47,555 nt of DNA from a virus. The notes under the pieces are model-generated. The model made no database searches. It was given only the letters and a program-made list of their open reading frames with translations, and had not been told where the DNA came from. Shown one piece after another: positions 1 to 9,206 of the stretch (its first letter is position 1; every line of letters starts with the position of its first letter). The position numbers were made by a program, and so were the translations under genes. The stretch is taken from positions 1 through 47,555 of IMG/VR virus record IMGVR_UViG_3300030101_003664; one strand, written 5' to 3'.

Positions 1-922
1 GTTGTCTTTGAATAATTGTAATTTCAGACGGAGAAAGTTTGATTGAACCCATCTGTCTTTCTTTGTAAATATCTCCACTCACTCTTTCTTCTATTTCACC
101 CATTACACCTAATCGTGTTCCTTCCCCCATGTCGAATATACCGCTATAATATTCTCTAATAGCAGTATCGAGATAATTAGCAACACCGTCAATTAATCCC
201 ATAACAGCAACGGCTCTCTTTTCTTTATCTTGAAAAGAGTCTAGATAATTTTGCACCTCTTCATTTACCTTAGTCTTATCCTTTTTATAAGCATAAACAG
301 GAAGCAACTCGCCAAAGTATCTTACAAAGTCATCATCAAAAATATCAAAGAAGGTAATAAAATCTAAATTAGTTTTTCTTTCATCCATTAAGTCGCCAAC
401 TTTAAATTGCATTATTTTGAACAATGAGGAAGTTCTTTGATTGGTAATTTGATTGGAAAGTGGCAAATTTGTCTCTTTCATAACAATCAACATTTCGTCA
501 TGCTGTTCAGCATAAAATAAATGTCTTCCCAATCTTTCTCTTGTAGTTAGGTCAAAGAAACCCCCTTCTACTTTGGTTTGACTTTCTTCGGGCATTACTG
601 CACCTATCAAACTACGCAAAGGCATTTCACTAATTTGCTTTAGAGCATCACGGTTGGTCTTGTCAAACTCCGAATCGTCATAGCCACCAATATTGTGATT
701 TCTAGACAAGAAGGTTGCCATGTTCTTTAGTCCAAAAGTGGTATCTGTTTTACCAATCTTTTGCTTTATGCTATCATTAATGCTCGAAGCCTCATATAGA
801 ATAAAGGCAATAAAAGCCTCCTTAGCAAAACCCGCATTCCAAGTCTTTCTAACTACGTTATCGCCTTTACCTTCTTTAATATCCTCAGGTTGTATGTATG
901 AGAATTCTGGTATATTTGTCAT
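1..922 (-). CDS. Hypothetical virion-block protein, incomplete (runs off left edge)
   Basis: An open frame starts with ATG at 922 and stays open for 307 codons to the window edge, so the C-terminus is missing. A Shine-Dalgarno-like AGGGGG lies upstream, and the gene begins 12 bases after the stop of the preceding gene. The visible part is soluble and mixed charged, with no signal peptide, membrane span or motif I recognise. Position downstream of the capsid and head accessory genes suggests a virion or tail-connection protein, but that rests on context only. Confidence 0.7.
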   Translation of the reverse strand, partial: MTNIPEFSYIQPEDIKEGKGDNVVRKTWNAGFAKEAFIAFILYEASSINDSIKQKIGKTDTTFGLKNMATFLSRNHNIGGYDDSEFDKTNRDALKQISEMPLRSLIGAVMPEESQTKVEGGFFDLTTRERLGRHLFYAEQHDEMLIVMKETNLPLSNQITNQRTSSLFKIMQFKVGDLMDERKTNLDFITFFDIFDDDFVRYFGELLPVYAYKKDKTKVNEEVQNYLDSFQDKEKRAVAVMGLIDGVANYLDTAIREYYSGIFDMGEGTRLGVMGEIEERVSGDIYKERQMGSIKLSPSEITIIQRQ

Positions 923-933
923 CCTTTAGCCCC

Positions 934-1407
934 CTAATTAGAAAGGGCAAAGATTTCAAGTGTGGTAAAGTTATTAGCAATAATCTTGATACCGTTTCTA
1001 CAAATAATATCAAGTCCTCTCACTACATCAGAAGTGTTAGCCGCTACTAAAATTTTAGCAATATGGTTGTCACCATCAATAAAGGTTAGCAAACCTCCCA
1101 CCGTATTGCCCCCCGTTGTAGATGCGCTTAATTCAAAGTCTGTTCCATCTGTAATAGAAACAATTGTAGCCCCTTCGGGAATACCTGTTCCTGTTACAAA
1201 CATACCAACCTTCAAACCCGTAGTATCGGGTGCTACAATTGTAGGGTCATTGTTGTAATTACATGGTAATGTTACATTAGCCGCATTATTATCAAATACG
1301 TTTATTACAGATGCGGATGCACCGTTAAAGTAAATTACTCCGTCAAAGGTTCCCCCAATTGAAGAAACTTGTGTGTTCGCTGTTATTTTTGTTGAATTCA
1401 TAGGCAT
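934..1407 (-). CDS. Small beta-rich virion protein (head decoration or fibre-like)
   Basis: This 157-residue protein is rich in Gly, Thr, Val, Asn and Ala with almost no charged stretches, typical of beta-sandwich phage surface proteins. Residues about 60-100 contain a TGLKVGMFVTGTGIPEGATI-type segment followed by a VSITDGTDFELS strand. That pattern recurs in Ig-like or decoration modules of tailed-virus structural proteins. It lies three genes downstream of the major capsid protein. A strong AAGGAG sits before the ATG at 1407; a second in-frame ATG two codons later is possible. Function is inferred from composition and context. Confidence 0.65.
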   Translation of the reverse strand: MPMNSTKITANTQVSSIGGTFDGVIYFNGASASVINVFDNNAANVTLPCNYNNDPTIVAPDTTGLKVGMFVTGTGIPEGATIVSITDGTDFELSASTTGGNTVGGLLTFIDGDNHIAKILVAANTSDVVRGLDIICRNGIKIIANNFTTLEIFALSN

Positions 1408-1453
1408 ATTATCATCTCCTTAGTTATACGCAAAGATAGGTAAGTAATAAAAC

Positions 1454-1765
1454 TTACTCTTCTTCACTCAATAGGCCAACAAGGTCGGACTTATTTTGTG
1501 ACAATTTGAATGGAATACCTAGAGAGCGCAAATGTGCTTGCAATTCTCTCTTTGTCATACTATCTAAGTCGGGGAGTGGAGAGGCTGTATCATCGGAAAC
1601 TTCCTCAACAACCTCTTCCACTTCCTCCACAATTTCATCCAAAATAGTGAAATTGTTTCTTAGAAAAATACCACGCAACTCCTCATCGGCATCAAACTCT
1701 TGATTACCTAGATATGTTCTACCGAGAACAGTTTTTGTTCCACCCGTAGTATTTTTTACTCTCAC
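1454..1765 (-). CDS. Small protein with C-terminal SAP/HeH-like helix motif
   Basis: This 103-residue protein starts at a GTG preceded by GAGGTG. After a basic N-terminus and an acidic Glu/Val-rich linker (about residues 42-60), residues 66-100 read MTKRELQAHLRSLGIPFKLS and then NKSDLVGLL. This is the helix-extended-loop-helix pattern of SAP/HeH domains, which bind DNA and also occur in phage head-completion and connector proteins. It sits between two beta-rich head proteins, so a head-tail joining or head-stabilising role is plausible. Confidence 0.6.
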   Translation of the reverse strand: MRVKNTTGGTKTVLGRTYLGNQEFDADEELRGIFLRNNFTILDEIVEEVEEVVEEVSDDTASPLPDLDSMTKRELQAHLRSLGIPFKLSQNKSDLVGLLSEEE

Positions 1766-1774
1766 TTAATCACC

Positions 1775-2362
1775 TCAGATAAGACCAAATACTCGCAATC
1801 TTACGCAATCGCCTGTTGAAGCGGCTGCTGAAAGTTCAGTTCCTGTTGAACCAACACGGATTTCTAATTCTACATAAGAAGAACTAGCATATGCTCCCGC
1901 ATCACTAGTTTTAATGTTGTATCTATTTGTTCCATCTTCATGTCCTGTAACAACAACTGCGCTAATTTTACTAAGAGCAAAATCACTAGCCAAAAGGTAT
2001 TCTTCCGCAGGAGTTAGAGTAATAGCATCACCTGTTTCATTTCCTGCTACTGCACTAAATGTAATTACAGAACCTACTTCTCCAGAACCGCTAAGTGCGT
2101 TAATAGTTACCGTTGCATCGTTAGTAGTTCCCACAGAATCAGTAATAGCATATGTTTGTCCAACAGCCAATCTAGCGAAATCAGCAGCATCAGCAACAGT
2201 CAAAGTAAAAGTGTTATCTGCGGCTACAAAAGTCCCTGTAAGAGTCAAAGCACCTCGATAACTAGTGCAATTAACTGCTACATCTACATAATATTCATGT
2301 CCAAAAGCAACTGGGCTATTTTGTCCATGATGGTCGTTTAAAAGTGTTACTGTACTTGTCAT
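1775..2362 (-). CDS. Beta-rich head accessory protein downstream of the capsid gene
   Basis: The start is taken at ATG 2362, eleven bases after the capsid stop and preceded by GAGGTG. A longer frame would overlap the capsid gene by over 100 bases. The 195-residue product is rich in Ala, Thr, Val, Gly and Ser. It has an internal ADNTFTLTVADAADFARLAVG segment similar in style to the neighbouring 157-residue protein. Such proteins directly after an HK97-type capsid gene are often decoration or cement proteins; this is inference from order and composition. Confidence 0.65.
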   Translation of the reverse strand: MTSTVTLLNDHHGQNSPVAFGHEYYVDVAVNCTSYRGALTLTGTFVAADNTFTLTVADAADFARLAVGQTYAITDSVGTTNDATVTINALSGSGEVGSVITFSAVAGNETGDAITLTPAEEYLLASDFALSKISAVVVTGHEDGTNRYNIKTSDAGAYASSSYVELEIRVGSTGTELSAAASTGDCVRLRVFGLI

Positions 2363-2372
2363 ACTAAACACC

Positions 2373-3584
2373 TCATTGTAGGTCAATAATCTTTCCTTGT
2401 CCTCTAAAGTAAGTACAGACAGTTTCAGCAACGGTTCTGTAAAGTCCTCGATGACCCAACTTTCCGTGTCCGAAAACATCAGAATTAATTCCACCTTCAA
2501 AGTATTCAGTTGGCTTTAGTGTGCAAAGGAACAAATGGTCAGTATCTAGAATTAGCATATCTGAAAGTCCTGCACCACCATTCGGCATATCCTTAACAGG
2601 GATAATTGGAATGTCGTGATAAGTAGCAACACGGAAACCAACCTCTCGGCCAGAAACACCCTTAATTCCTGAATGGGAAGGAACAACTTCTGTTCGACCC
2701 ATGAATCTTTCTTGTGCTTGTAGCAATTCACCCAAAGTCTGAATAGTGTCATACCCTGTTAGAATAACCTTAGGGTCTCCACCTCTTGACATAAGGTTTC
2801 TCAAAGCAGTATTTAGAATATTAACGGTTAGGTTTCTATCTGTACCAGAATTAGAATCAACGTAAGATTCCAAATAATGAGTAGTGCTAGCAGTTCTTGT
2901 TTGTCCATACAATTCATTTTTGTTAGAATAATTGCTCATAGCATCAGTTTCAGCAAAAGTAGCAATAATCTTATACAAAGATGTAAGAGCATTGTCTACA
3001 CCGCTAAAGCCAGAATGGTCAAGACCTTTTCCTGCCGTAGTAGTCAAATCCTGCAAAACCATTGCATTCATAACTTCTGCGTGAGTAATTCCAACTTCTT
3101 CACGGTAATTAGCAATAAGGTCGCCAATACCATCGTCAAGACCTGCCATAAGTTGAGCAATCTCAGAAAGTTCAAAGGTATGTGCAACAGTCTTAGGTGT
3201 TACAGATAGAGTTGTGTAATCTGGCTTTACGTTAGTAATGCTAGAAAGTGCTTGGTTTTCTGGTTGTCCACCCAAGTCATCAGCATCAGAAACCGAGAAA
3301 GTGTCTTCTTGTCCACCAATTGCTCTACTCTTCAACATTCTCCAACCGCTAGACTTCCACGGCTTCTTAGGAAGCATAGAAAGTGCATTCATTTCACGGT
3401 TAATCATTGACCAAACTTTTTGTCCAAATACAATATTGTAAAGTTCAGTTGTTTGGGCTGTTGCGTTATCAAAGTGCGCTCCCTCAATACCCGTAGTAAT
3501 TCCTGTTGATTTCAAAATGTTGTCGCTTCCCATACCATAGGTCGCTCGCTCCATGTCTCCGATAGTCTTAAAATATCCACTCAT
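2373..3584 (-). CDS. Major capsid protein, HK97-fold
   Basis: At 403 residues it has the usual size. It lies immediately after the prohead protease/scaffold gene, with two bases between them, as in HK97-type head modules. The N-terminal about 100 residues are helical and flexible. They are followed by SRAIGGQEDTFSVSDADDLGG, then by alternating strands and helices. A late segment (PNGGAGLSDMLILDTDHLFL, then a short VFGHGKLGHRGLYRTV stretch and a final TYFRGQGKIIDL) looks like the P-domain end seen in many archaeal tailed-virus capsids. No catalytic motif is present. It would be matured by the adjacent protease. The call rests on gene order, size and overall pattern. Confidence 0.8.
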   Translation of the reverse strand: MSGYFKTIGDMERATYGMGSDNILKSTGITTGIEGAHFDNATAQTTELYNIVFGQKVWSMINREMNALSMLPKKPWKSSGWRMLKSRAIGGQEDTFSVSDADDLGGQPENQALSSITNVKPDYTTLSVTPKTVAHTFELSEIAQLMAGLDDGIGDLIANYREEVGITHAEVMNAMVLQDLTTTAGKGLDHSGFSGVDNALTSLYKIIATFAETDAMSNYSNKNELYGQTRTASTTHYLESYVDSNSGTDRNLTVNILNTALRNLMSRGGDPKVILTGYDTIQTLGELLQAQERFMGRTEVVPSHSGIKGVSGREVGFRVATYHDIPIIPVKDMPNGGAGLSDMLILDTDHLFLCTLKPTEYFEGGINSDVFGHGKLGHRGLYRTVAETVCTYFRGQGKIIDLQ

Positions 3585-3586
3585 GT

Positions 3587-4729
3587 TTAGTTACCCCCCT
3601 TCAAACGGGAAAATTCATTATGGGCTTCTTCCCATGACATGTTGGCAATATCTCCAACAGTTATGGTATTAGCCTCTCTTTGTTCTGCCTTTGCGATAAC
3701 GTCGCTCTCCAAAGATTTCTTTAGTTCGCTTAGTTCACTAGCAAGAGAACCAATTGCTTCTTGTGCATCAAAGTTAGCCTTTTCAGACTCGGCTTTTTCA
3801 ACTAGAAGTTCTTCCTTGTAGCGGTTTTCAAATTGTTCTTTGATAACTGAATAGGCTCTCTCTTCTTCTTTTTCGGCTCTAAATGCTTCATATGCTTTTT
3901 CGATGTTAGACGGTGATAGGTCAAGAGTTTTAATTTCCTCAGATTTCTTGTCCATATCATAATCACCCGCTTCATAGTCTTCCATTTCATAGTCGCCTTT
4001 TTCGCTGGTTCCTTCATCATCGTCATAATCAGCCTTTTCTTCTTCATCAACATCCTCCATTGAGATGTCGGCTCCTTCCTCTTGCATACTATCCATAGAT
4101 TCGATGTCTTTCTCATCTTCCTTTTGGATAGTTTCCTTAAGTTCTGCCATTACTTCATTAAACTCGCTTAGTGCTTTTTCAATTTCGCTCATTTTTTTGT
4201 CCTCCTTTACAATATTAAACTTGGCTTCGGGATTAATTCCCTCTTCACAAATGGTAATCTCATGCAATTCAAGTTTATCAATTTCTTTGTATGTTCCCGT
4301 ATCGGAATCATACTTATTGGTCTTGTTAATTGCTTGACCACCAATTGAGAAAGAACGAAGTTTGCCACGACGAATATCCCTCGCAACATCTTTCGCTTTC
4401 TCAATATCATCTCTTAATTTTATCACCACAAAAAACCCTGTATCATCAACGCCTGTTTTTAGGACTTTACCATTGGAATCTGTATATTGGTCTACCACTT
4501 CTCCGACCTGCACATTAGAATGTGTAATCATCACATTTCTATATCTGTCTTGCTTCATGAATTTATCAGCCGCTTCTTTAATTGCGCCTAACGTAATCTT
4601 ATCATTTTGCTTATCTACAACATCTACTGATGCGTAACCTGCAATTACGGTATTTTTATCCTCCTTGAGAATAACAAGTTCTCCCCCACTATGTAAGTCA
4701 TCTCCAAACATAGGTGTCCTTAACTGCAT
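3587..4729 (-). CDS. Prohead serine protease fused to acidic scaffold domain
   Basis: Residues about 1-170 match the HK97-type prohead protease family (S78/U35). Asp43 lies in VDKQNDKI, His70 in VMITHSNVQVGEV, a Ser126/Ser128 pair in KLRSFSIGG, and Glu157 in LHEITICEEG. Residues about 175-370 form a very acidic Glu/Asp/Lys-rich coiled-coil region, as expected for an internal scaffold that is destroyed during maturation. The enzyme would cut scaffold and capsid N-termini in the prohead. It lies two bases upstream of the capsid gene. The gap before it (4730-4778) holds a likely promoter. Confidence 0.88.
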   Translation of the reverse strand: MQLRTPMFGDDLHSGGELVILKEDKNTVIAGYASVDVVDKQNDKITLGAIKEAADKFMKQDRYRNVMITHSNVQVGEVVDQYTDSNGKVLKTGVDDTGFFVVIKLRDDIEKAKDVARDIRRGKLRSFSIGGQAINKTNKYDSDTGTYKEIDKLELHEITICEEGINPEAKFNIVKEDKKMSEIEKALSEFNEVMAELKETIQKEDEKDIESMDSMQEEGADISMEDVDEEEKADYDDDEGTSEKGDYEMEDYEAGDYDMDKKSEEIKTLDLSPSNIEKAYEAFRAEKEEERAYSVIKEQFENRYKEELLVEKAESEKANFDAQEAIGSLASELSELKKSLESDVIAKAEQREANTITVGDIANMSWEEAHNEFSRLKGGN

Positions 4730-4752
4730 GATATTATATTTGTATGTTCGAC

Positions 4753-4761
4753 TATATTAAA
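4753..4761 (-). promoter_or_regulatory. Candidate TATA box for protease-capsid transcript
   Basis: On the leftward strand the 49-base gap before the protease gene reads TTTAATATA at this position, about 24-32 bases upstream of the ATG at 4729. That is the distance expected between an archaeal TATA box and the start of a leaderless transcript. No Shine-Dalgarno precedes this ATG, unlike almost every other gene here, which fits leaderless translation. This would let capsid and scaffold be transcribed at a higher level than the upstream genes. Confidence 0.35.
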
Positions 4762-4778
4762 CTTTCTTGAAAAATGAG

Positions 4779-6878
4779 TCAATTTTTATCATAAATATCT
4801 ATTTTTCCTTCATCTGATGAATCAGGTGTCGGTTTGTTTTCATACCCCGTCCATGCTAAAAACATTTCTTTACCATCAACGGGTAAATATCTAACGTGAA
4901 GTTTTGAAACAATGTCCTCCCCCTTGATAATATACTCATGGTAATCATTTCGTTGTGCGCCCAAAATCAAATTACCTTTGTCCAATAATATTTTTTGCTC
5001 TAAGTCCTTAGTAGCAGTAGCGGGATATTTACCTGCTTCTCCTAAAAGGTCATATACTTCTTCGTCTGAATTAGTGTCAATTTTCCAAATCATCTTATCA
5101 TCTTTATAGTTTATAACAAAGTAAAGATTACGGTCATTATTAGCCCATAGTTGAAATTTGCCATTTCTTTCTATTGATTTTGCTAATGTATTGCTATCAT
5201 AAGTAAAACGAGTAGAACCTGTTGGGCTACTTTTAAATTCAATTCCGTATGCTTTACCGCCTCTTTTTAGTCTGTCTCGCATTTTCTTCAAACCGTTTTT
5301 TTCTCCAAATAAACGATTCATCATTTTAGCATCATACTTTATACCTTCTTTAAAAATCTGTTCATCATTCAATGACCTGTTTTCTAACAATTGTTGAACA
5401 AAGATAAAGAACTTTCCATTGTCTTTTCCATAGGCAGCCTTTAGTTGTTTTTCCCACATATCTTTATTAATTAGGGCATTTTTAGACATAAGGTTTTTAT
5501 CTTTAAATCCGTGAAACACAAAACCATCAAGGTCTAAACCTGTGTCAAATTTAGCCATTCCATGAACATTATCGGTAATTGTATATGATTTTGTTAGAGC
5601 ATCAATAGTGTAATCCCCCAAACTTTTCTTTCCATCTTTGGTTAAAAATTCTAGGGTGATTAATTTTTCTGGTTCAGCCGCTTCGGGAATCTCATGGAAT
5701 TTAGAATTGAAAAGCGAAAAACCCTTTTTGGGATTGCCCATAATTTCATCAGCCTTAACCCTAATAACTTTACCAACCTCCACTTCTTTATTTGTATTTG
5801 TGGTTTTACCCAAATTCATATAGAATTTACCTTCAAGTTCAAATGCCTTTGGGGTATCTTCTTCAACTGGACCAATACCGATTGTGTAACCAAATGTGCC
5901 ATTTTTATTTTCTTTAACTGCGAGAACCATCACGTCAAGGTCTACAAACTTTTTCCACTTAATCCACTTAGGGTTTTTCTTTTTACCAATAATGTAAGAA
6001 GACTTTGCATCCTTAATTACTACACCTTCCGATGTAGGGTTATTCATAATTTCCATAGCATACTCTTCAATTTCTTCCATTGAATCGGCTTCTCTAGTAT
6101 TTTTCTTATTAGGAAACATTACTCGCTCGTCAGAATGCGCTGAAAAATTTGAAATTAGAGTTTGCATTCTGTCTTCTAATTTTTCCATAGCAATAGATTC
6201 ATCTTCAAAATACATTATGTCAAAAATGTGTAGTTTAATATCCCCCTCAGATTCTACTTTTTTGTTAATAAATGCTAGTGTATCGGCTCTAACCAATGGG
6301 TCATCTCCCTTATAGAGAACCGCTTCACCATCTAAAATACAATTGGGGAATGTTCTTTCCTCTAAAACTTTTACACACTTTTCAAATTTATTAGTAATAT
6401 CTCTTCCATTAAAACTGTAAATTTTAACCTCATTGTTAAACTTGTGAATTTGTACTCGCAAACCATCATATTTTTCTTGAACAAAAAAATCTCCTGTAAA
6501 ACCATTAATCTCTTTCATATCCTCAATATCAAATATACGATACATGGGTTTGTTAGGCTCAATAAATTTTTCTGGCTTTTCCTGCTTTATAATCTCAACA
6601 GGTGCTTGTTCTGCCATAAACTGCTCATATAATTGCTGCCCCTGTTCCATTGTATTATAAGAGTCATCGGAATATAGAAGGCTTGTGTCGATATTAGGAA
6701 ACCTTTCTTTAATTTCGGGGTCTTCTAACATCTGTCTTAATTCAACAACCAATCTTTCCCAATCTTTTTCATATGCTTTAGGATTATCCTTAGCACTTAG
6801 AAAAGTAGCCCTAACCATGTTTCTTAGGGAAGAAACATTTTTATTGATACTATCGAAAGGTATGTCAAAGGGATTCAA
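4779..6878 (-). CDS. ATP-dependent DNA ligase with long uncharacterised C-terminal extension
   Basis: Residues about 110-400 are an ATP-dependent DNA ligase core. Lys136 in KYDGLR is the adenylated lysine (motif I). LDGEAV (182-187) is motif III, LHIFDIMYF (about 216) motif IIIa, SEGVVIK (283-289) motif IV and KWIKWKK (304-310) motif V, followed by an OB-fold. The enzyme would seal nicks using ATP. The protein is 699 residues and carries about 290 extra C-terminal residues that I do not recognise. The start is a TTG preceded by GGTGATAAA. A ligase inside a capsid gene block is unusual, since replication genes otherwise lie in the rightward block. Confidence 0.88.
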   Translation of the reverse strand: MNPFDIPFDSINKNVSSLRNMVRATFLSAKDNPKAYEKDWERLVVELRQMLEDPEIKERFPNIDTSLLYSDDSYNTMEQGQQLYEQFMAEQAPVEIIKQEKPEKFIEPNKPMYRIFDIEDMKEINGFTGDFFVQEKYDGLRVQIHKFNNEVKIYSFNGRDITNKFEKCVKVLEERTFPNCILDGEAVLYKGDDPLVRADTLAFINKKVESEGDIKLHIFDIMYFEDESIAMEKLEDRMQTLISNFSAHSDERVMFPNKKNTREADSMEEIEEYAMEIMNNPTSEGVVIKDAKSSYIIGKKKNPKWIKWKKFVDLDVMVLAVKENKNGTFGYTIGIGPVEEDTPKAFELEGKFYMNLGKTTNTNKEVEVGKVIRVKADEIMGNPKKGFSLFNSKFHEIPEAAEPEKLITLEFLTKDGKKSLGDYTIDALTKSYTITDNVHGMAKFDTGLDLDGFVFHGFKDKNLMSKNALINKDMWEKQLKAAYGKDNGKFFIFVQQLLENRSLNDEQIFKEGIKYDAKMMNRLFGEKNGLKKMRDRLKRGGKAYGIEFKSSPTGSTRFTYDSNTLAKSIERNGKFQLWANNDRNLYFVINYKDDKMIWKIDTNSDEEVYDLLGEAGKYPATATKDLEQKILLDKGNLILGAQRNDYHEYIIKGEDIVSKLHVRYLPVDGKEMFLAWTGYENKPTPDSSDEGKIDIYDKN

Positions 6879-6886
6879 TTTATCAC

Positions 6887-7345
6887 CTATGAGTCAAGAG
6901 GCGGTCTAACTCTATTTGCCTCAGAATCAATAACCGAGAGAGTATTCTTTTTCTTTCTCAATAGGGCAAGAGCAGTTTCCAAAGCCAACTCCAATTGCTT
7001 TTCCTGTGAATCTTCGGGAAGTTCTGAATCCTCTACATTTTTAGGCATTTCAGCATCTCCCATATCTGGCGGGTCTTCTCTAGGTTCTGTTTCCTCATCT
7101 TTGTAGATTAAATTTTCTGGCATTAGTTTTCTACTGCGTGGACTCTTAGCAATAGATGGACTACTGCTTACATTTTTAGCAGCCAATCTTTCTACATCTA
7201 CAACTTTAGGTTTAATTGGTTTGTAGGTATTTACCTCGGCTTCAAAGTCTTCTGAACCTAGCGCATTATTAATTACATACTCTAGTTCTTGCAATCTTGT
7301 CAATAGTTCTGTGTATAGGCTAAATTCTGATTTTTCGTCGTTCAT
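6887..7345 (-). CDS. Hypothetical helical protein
   Basis: This 152-residue protein has helical N- and C-terminal ends and a Pro/Glu/Ser-rich middle (about residues 65-110) that is probably disordered. The ATG at 7345 shares a base with the upstream TAA (TAATG overlap), so it is translationally coupled to the 74-residue gene. It sits between the ligase and the portal-proximal unknown genes. No family is recognised; a structural or assembly role is inferred only from the operon. Confidence 0.6.
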   Translation of the reverse strand: MNDEKSEFSLYTELLTRLQELEYVINNALGSEDFEAEVNTYKPIKPKVVDVERLAAKNVSSSPSIAKSPRSRKLMPENLIYKDEETEPREDPPDMGDAEMPKNVEDSELPEDSQEKQLELALETALALLRKKKNTLSVIDSEANRVRPPLDS

Positions 7346-7569
7346 TATCTTCCCTCCATTCTTGATACAAAGTCATGAATATCGTCCCAATCCATACTTT
7401 GAATTTCTTTGTTAGAGGGCATACCTCTATTAGGCTTTGAATAAGGTGAAGGCGTTGTAGCAACAAAGCCCGACTTAATCAATGTGGTTTCTGATTCATG
7501 CAACTTACGTTCCAAATCTTGAACCTTTTCTACTAGCATTTTTAATACATTTACAATTTCTTCTTCCAT
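7345..7569 (-). CDS. Small coiled-coil protein
   Basis: A 74-residue protein. Residues 1-30 (EEEIVNVLKMLVEKVQDLERK) form a clear heptad coiled coil. A Pro/Ser-rich linker follows, then an acidic helix ending in SRMEGR. It begins three bases after the upstream gene and overlaps the next one by TAATG, so it belongs to the same operon. Small coiled-coil proteins in this position can be head-tail adaptors or chaperones, but nothing specific identifies it. Confidence 0.6.
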   Translation of the reverse strand: MEEEIVNVLKMLVEKVQDLERKLHESETTLIKSGFVATTPSPYSKPNRGMPSNKEIQSMDWDDIHDFVSRMEGR

Positions 7570-7571
7570 GT

Positions 7572-8987
7572 TTATTTCTCCTCATATACAATATCTCTTA
7601 GAGTCCTATAAAGTCTTTCATATATTTTTCTCAAAGCGGCTGCCTTTTTAACCATTTGTAGATTCTCAACACCCAATTCTTCCAATAATGTTTCCTCGTC
7701 TGTATCAGCCACATCGCCCAATATATTTATAAGTTTTCCTAACTTCAAATAATCTTCACCAAAGTATTCTGTGGGATGAGAGTTTTGCAATATGGTCTTT
7801 ATCTCCCTTCTCCTATCCTCATCAAGAGAAGATATGTCGGCTTTGAGGAAGTCCATTGATAGTCTCAATTTGCCACTTTGAATATACCTTTGAACTTCTC
7901 TAGCCTCTTCGTTTAGTTTTCCTAAAGTTCCAAAACTGAATTCACGGTAAATGTCCAATAGGATTCTTCTTAGTGTCTGTTGTTCGTCGCCCAATGCGAA
8001 TCTTTGATTTAGAATATCATTGATTAACTTTTTATTTTCTTCGGTAACGTTTTCATAATCTTTGAAGATTAGGAAATAGGCAAACATTTCTTTAATGTCT
8101 TCCTTAGCGAAGAATCTTTTATCATCCCTCGCTATTTTGGCTATTATACCTTCATAGGTTTGGACTTGATAACCTCTTTCCAATAGGGGCATTATTTTAT
8201 TGTTAATTGTCTGTTGGAATTTACTTGTAAACTCTGGACCTGTAATTAGGTCTCTTTTCTTAGCCTTTAATTGTGCCATTCTATAATACATGGCTTTCAT
8301 AACCGATGGCATTAGAATTTCCTTTCTACTAAATCCTAAACCAAATGTTCTAGCCATTTGTTTATAAGCAGTTGTTAGAATGTTATCATTTGATAGATTT
8401 GCTCTAGTTAAGGCAACCTCATTACTAGAAACTGTTGGTTCTTTAGCATTTACACTAAATTTTCTTTGTGTGGCCTTATCCCTTCTAGGGTAAATTTTAG
8501 CAGTAATAACTTCATCCATTACGGGTCGTGATTCAGAAGTTGGTCTTTGGACAAGTTGAGGGTCAAATCTACCTTCAAATGTTTCAATAGCGGTTTCCGT
8601 CATCGTCTGTCTTCCGTATAGCGGGTTATCTTCATCGGGAATATATTCTCTTGAAGTTATTTCACTACTTTCAATAATTTTATCAATTTCGTATAGCGAA
8701 TCTCCCATGTTCAATATTTCCACTCTAATTATCCTGTCAATGATTTCTTCTGTAAATAGATTTTCAAAATCTTCATATGGGAATGGTTGATTGGATTCAG
8801 CAAATTTTACAATGGCTTTCATTAGTTGATTTAATTTTACGTTAGTTATCTTAAGTTTATCATCTTTATCTAAAGTCTTTTTGTAACGAGCAATAACCTT
8901 CATACTATTTACACCTAATGTGCTTACCATAGAAGGGGGTTCATCTGTAAAGCCCCCAAATTGCATCTTACTTCTTCTCTTTACCAT
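7572..8987 (-). CDS. Hypothetical virion-block protein, 471 residues
   Basis: The start is placed at ATG 8987, two bases after the upstream stop and preceded by AGGTGTAAGA. A GTG/ATG six codons earlier has no good ribosome site. The protein is strongly helical and highly charged. It has a basic first 15 residues, an Asp/Glu-rich middle and an Arg/Glu-rich C-terminal half. No catalytic motif, zinc site or membrane span is visible. It lies downstream of the portal and the 1006-residue protein and is probably a structural or assembly factor. Confidence 0.6.
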   Translation of the reverse strand: MVKRRSKMQFGGFTDEPPSMVSTLGVNSMKVIARYKKTLDKDDKLKITNVKLNQLMKAIVKFAESNQPFPYEDFENLFTEEIIDRIIRVEILNMGDSLYEIDKIIESSEITSREYIPDEDNPLYGRQTMTETAIETFEGRFDPQLVQRPTSESRPVMDEVITAKIYPRRDKATQRKFSVNAKEPTVSSNEVALTRANLSNDNILTTAYKQMARTFGLGFSRKEILMPSVMKAMYYRMAQLKAKKRDLITGPEFTSKFQQTINNKIMPLLERGYQVQTYEGIIAKIARDDKRFFAKEDIKEMFAYFLIFKDYENVTEENKKLINDILNQRFALGDEQQTLRRILLDIYREFSFGTLGKLNEEAREVQRYIQSGKLRLSMDFLKADISSLDEDRRREIKTILQNSHPTEYFGEDYLKLGKLINILGDVADTDEETLLEELGVENLQMVKKAAALRKIYERLYRTLRDIVYEEK

Positions 8988-8989
8988 TC

Positions 8990-9205
8990 TTACACCTGTT
9001 TCCATTTCTTACTCATTTTAGGTCCACCTGAAATAAAGCCTGGAATATTTTCATCTGGCTTAAATGTATCTGGTGGGACTTCAGGAACATTCATTGTCAT
9101 GTCTCTAGTTTTACGTTCTTTAGGAGGTTCTCTATTTACATCCTTTTCAATTTTCTTCAAATTCTTTTTTGCTTCGTCTAATTTTCTTCTTATCATATCG
9201 CTCAT
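8990..9205 (-). CDS. Small basic hypothetical protein
   Basis: The frame extends to a GTG, but ATG 9205 is favoured by GAGGTG six bases upstream and by tight coupling to the preceding stop at 9207. The product (about 71 residues) begins with a basic amphipathic helix rich in Lys, Arg and Glu. It continues with a Pro-rich tail (VPEVPPDTFKPDENIPGF) and ends in a basic KKWKQV. It has no recognised domain and is probably an intrinsically flexible accessory protein of the head operon. Confidence 0.55.
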   Translation of the reverse strand: MSDMIRRKLDEAKKNLKKIEKDVNREPPKERKTRDMTMNVPEVPPDTFKPDENIPGFISGGPKMSKKWKQV

Positions 9206-9206
9206 T

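Noticed and set aside
720-1258. Rightward open frames opposite the left-end virion genes
   Set aside because: They lie antisense to well-supported leftward genes with good ribosome sites and show no coding features of their own.
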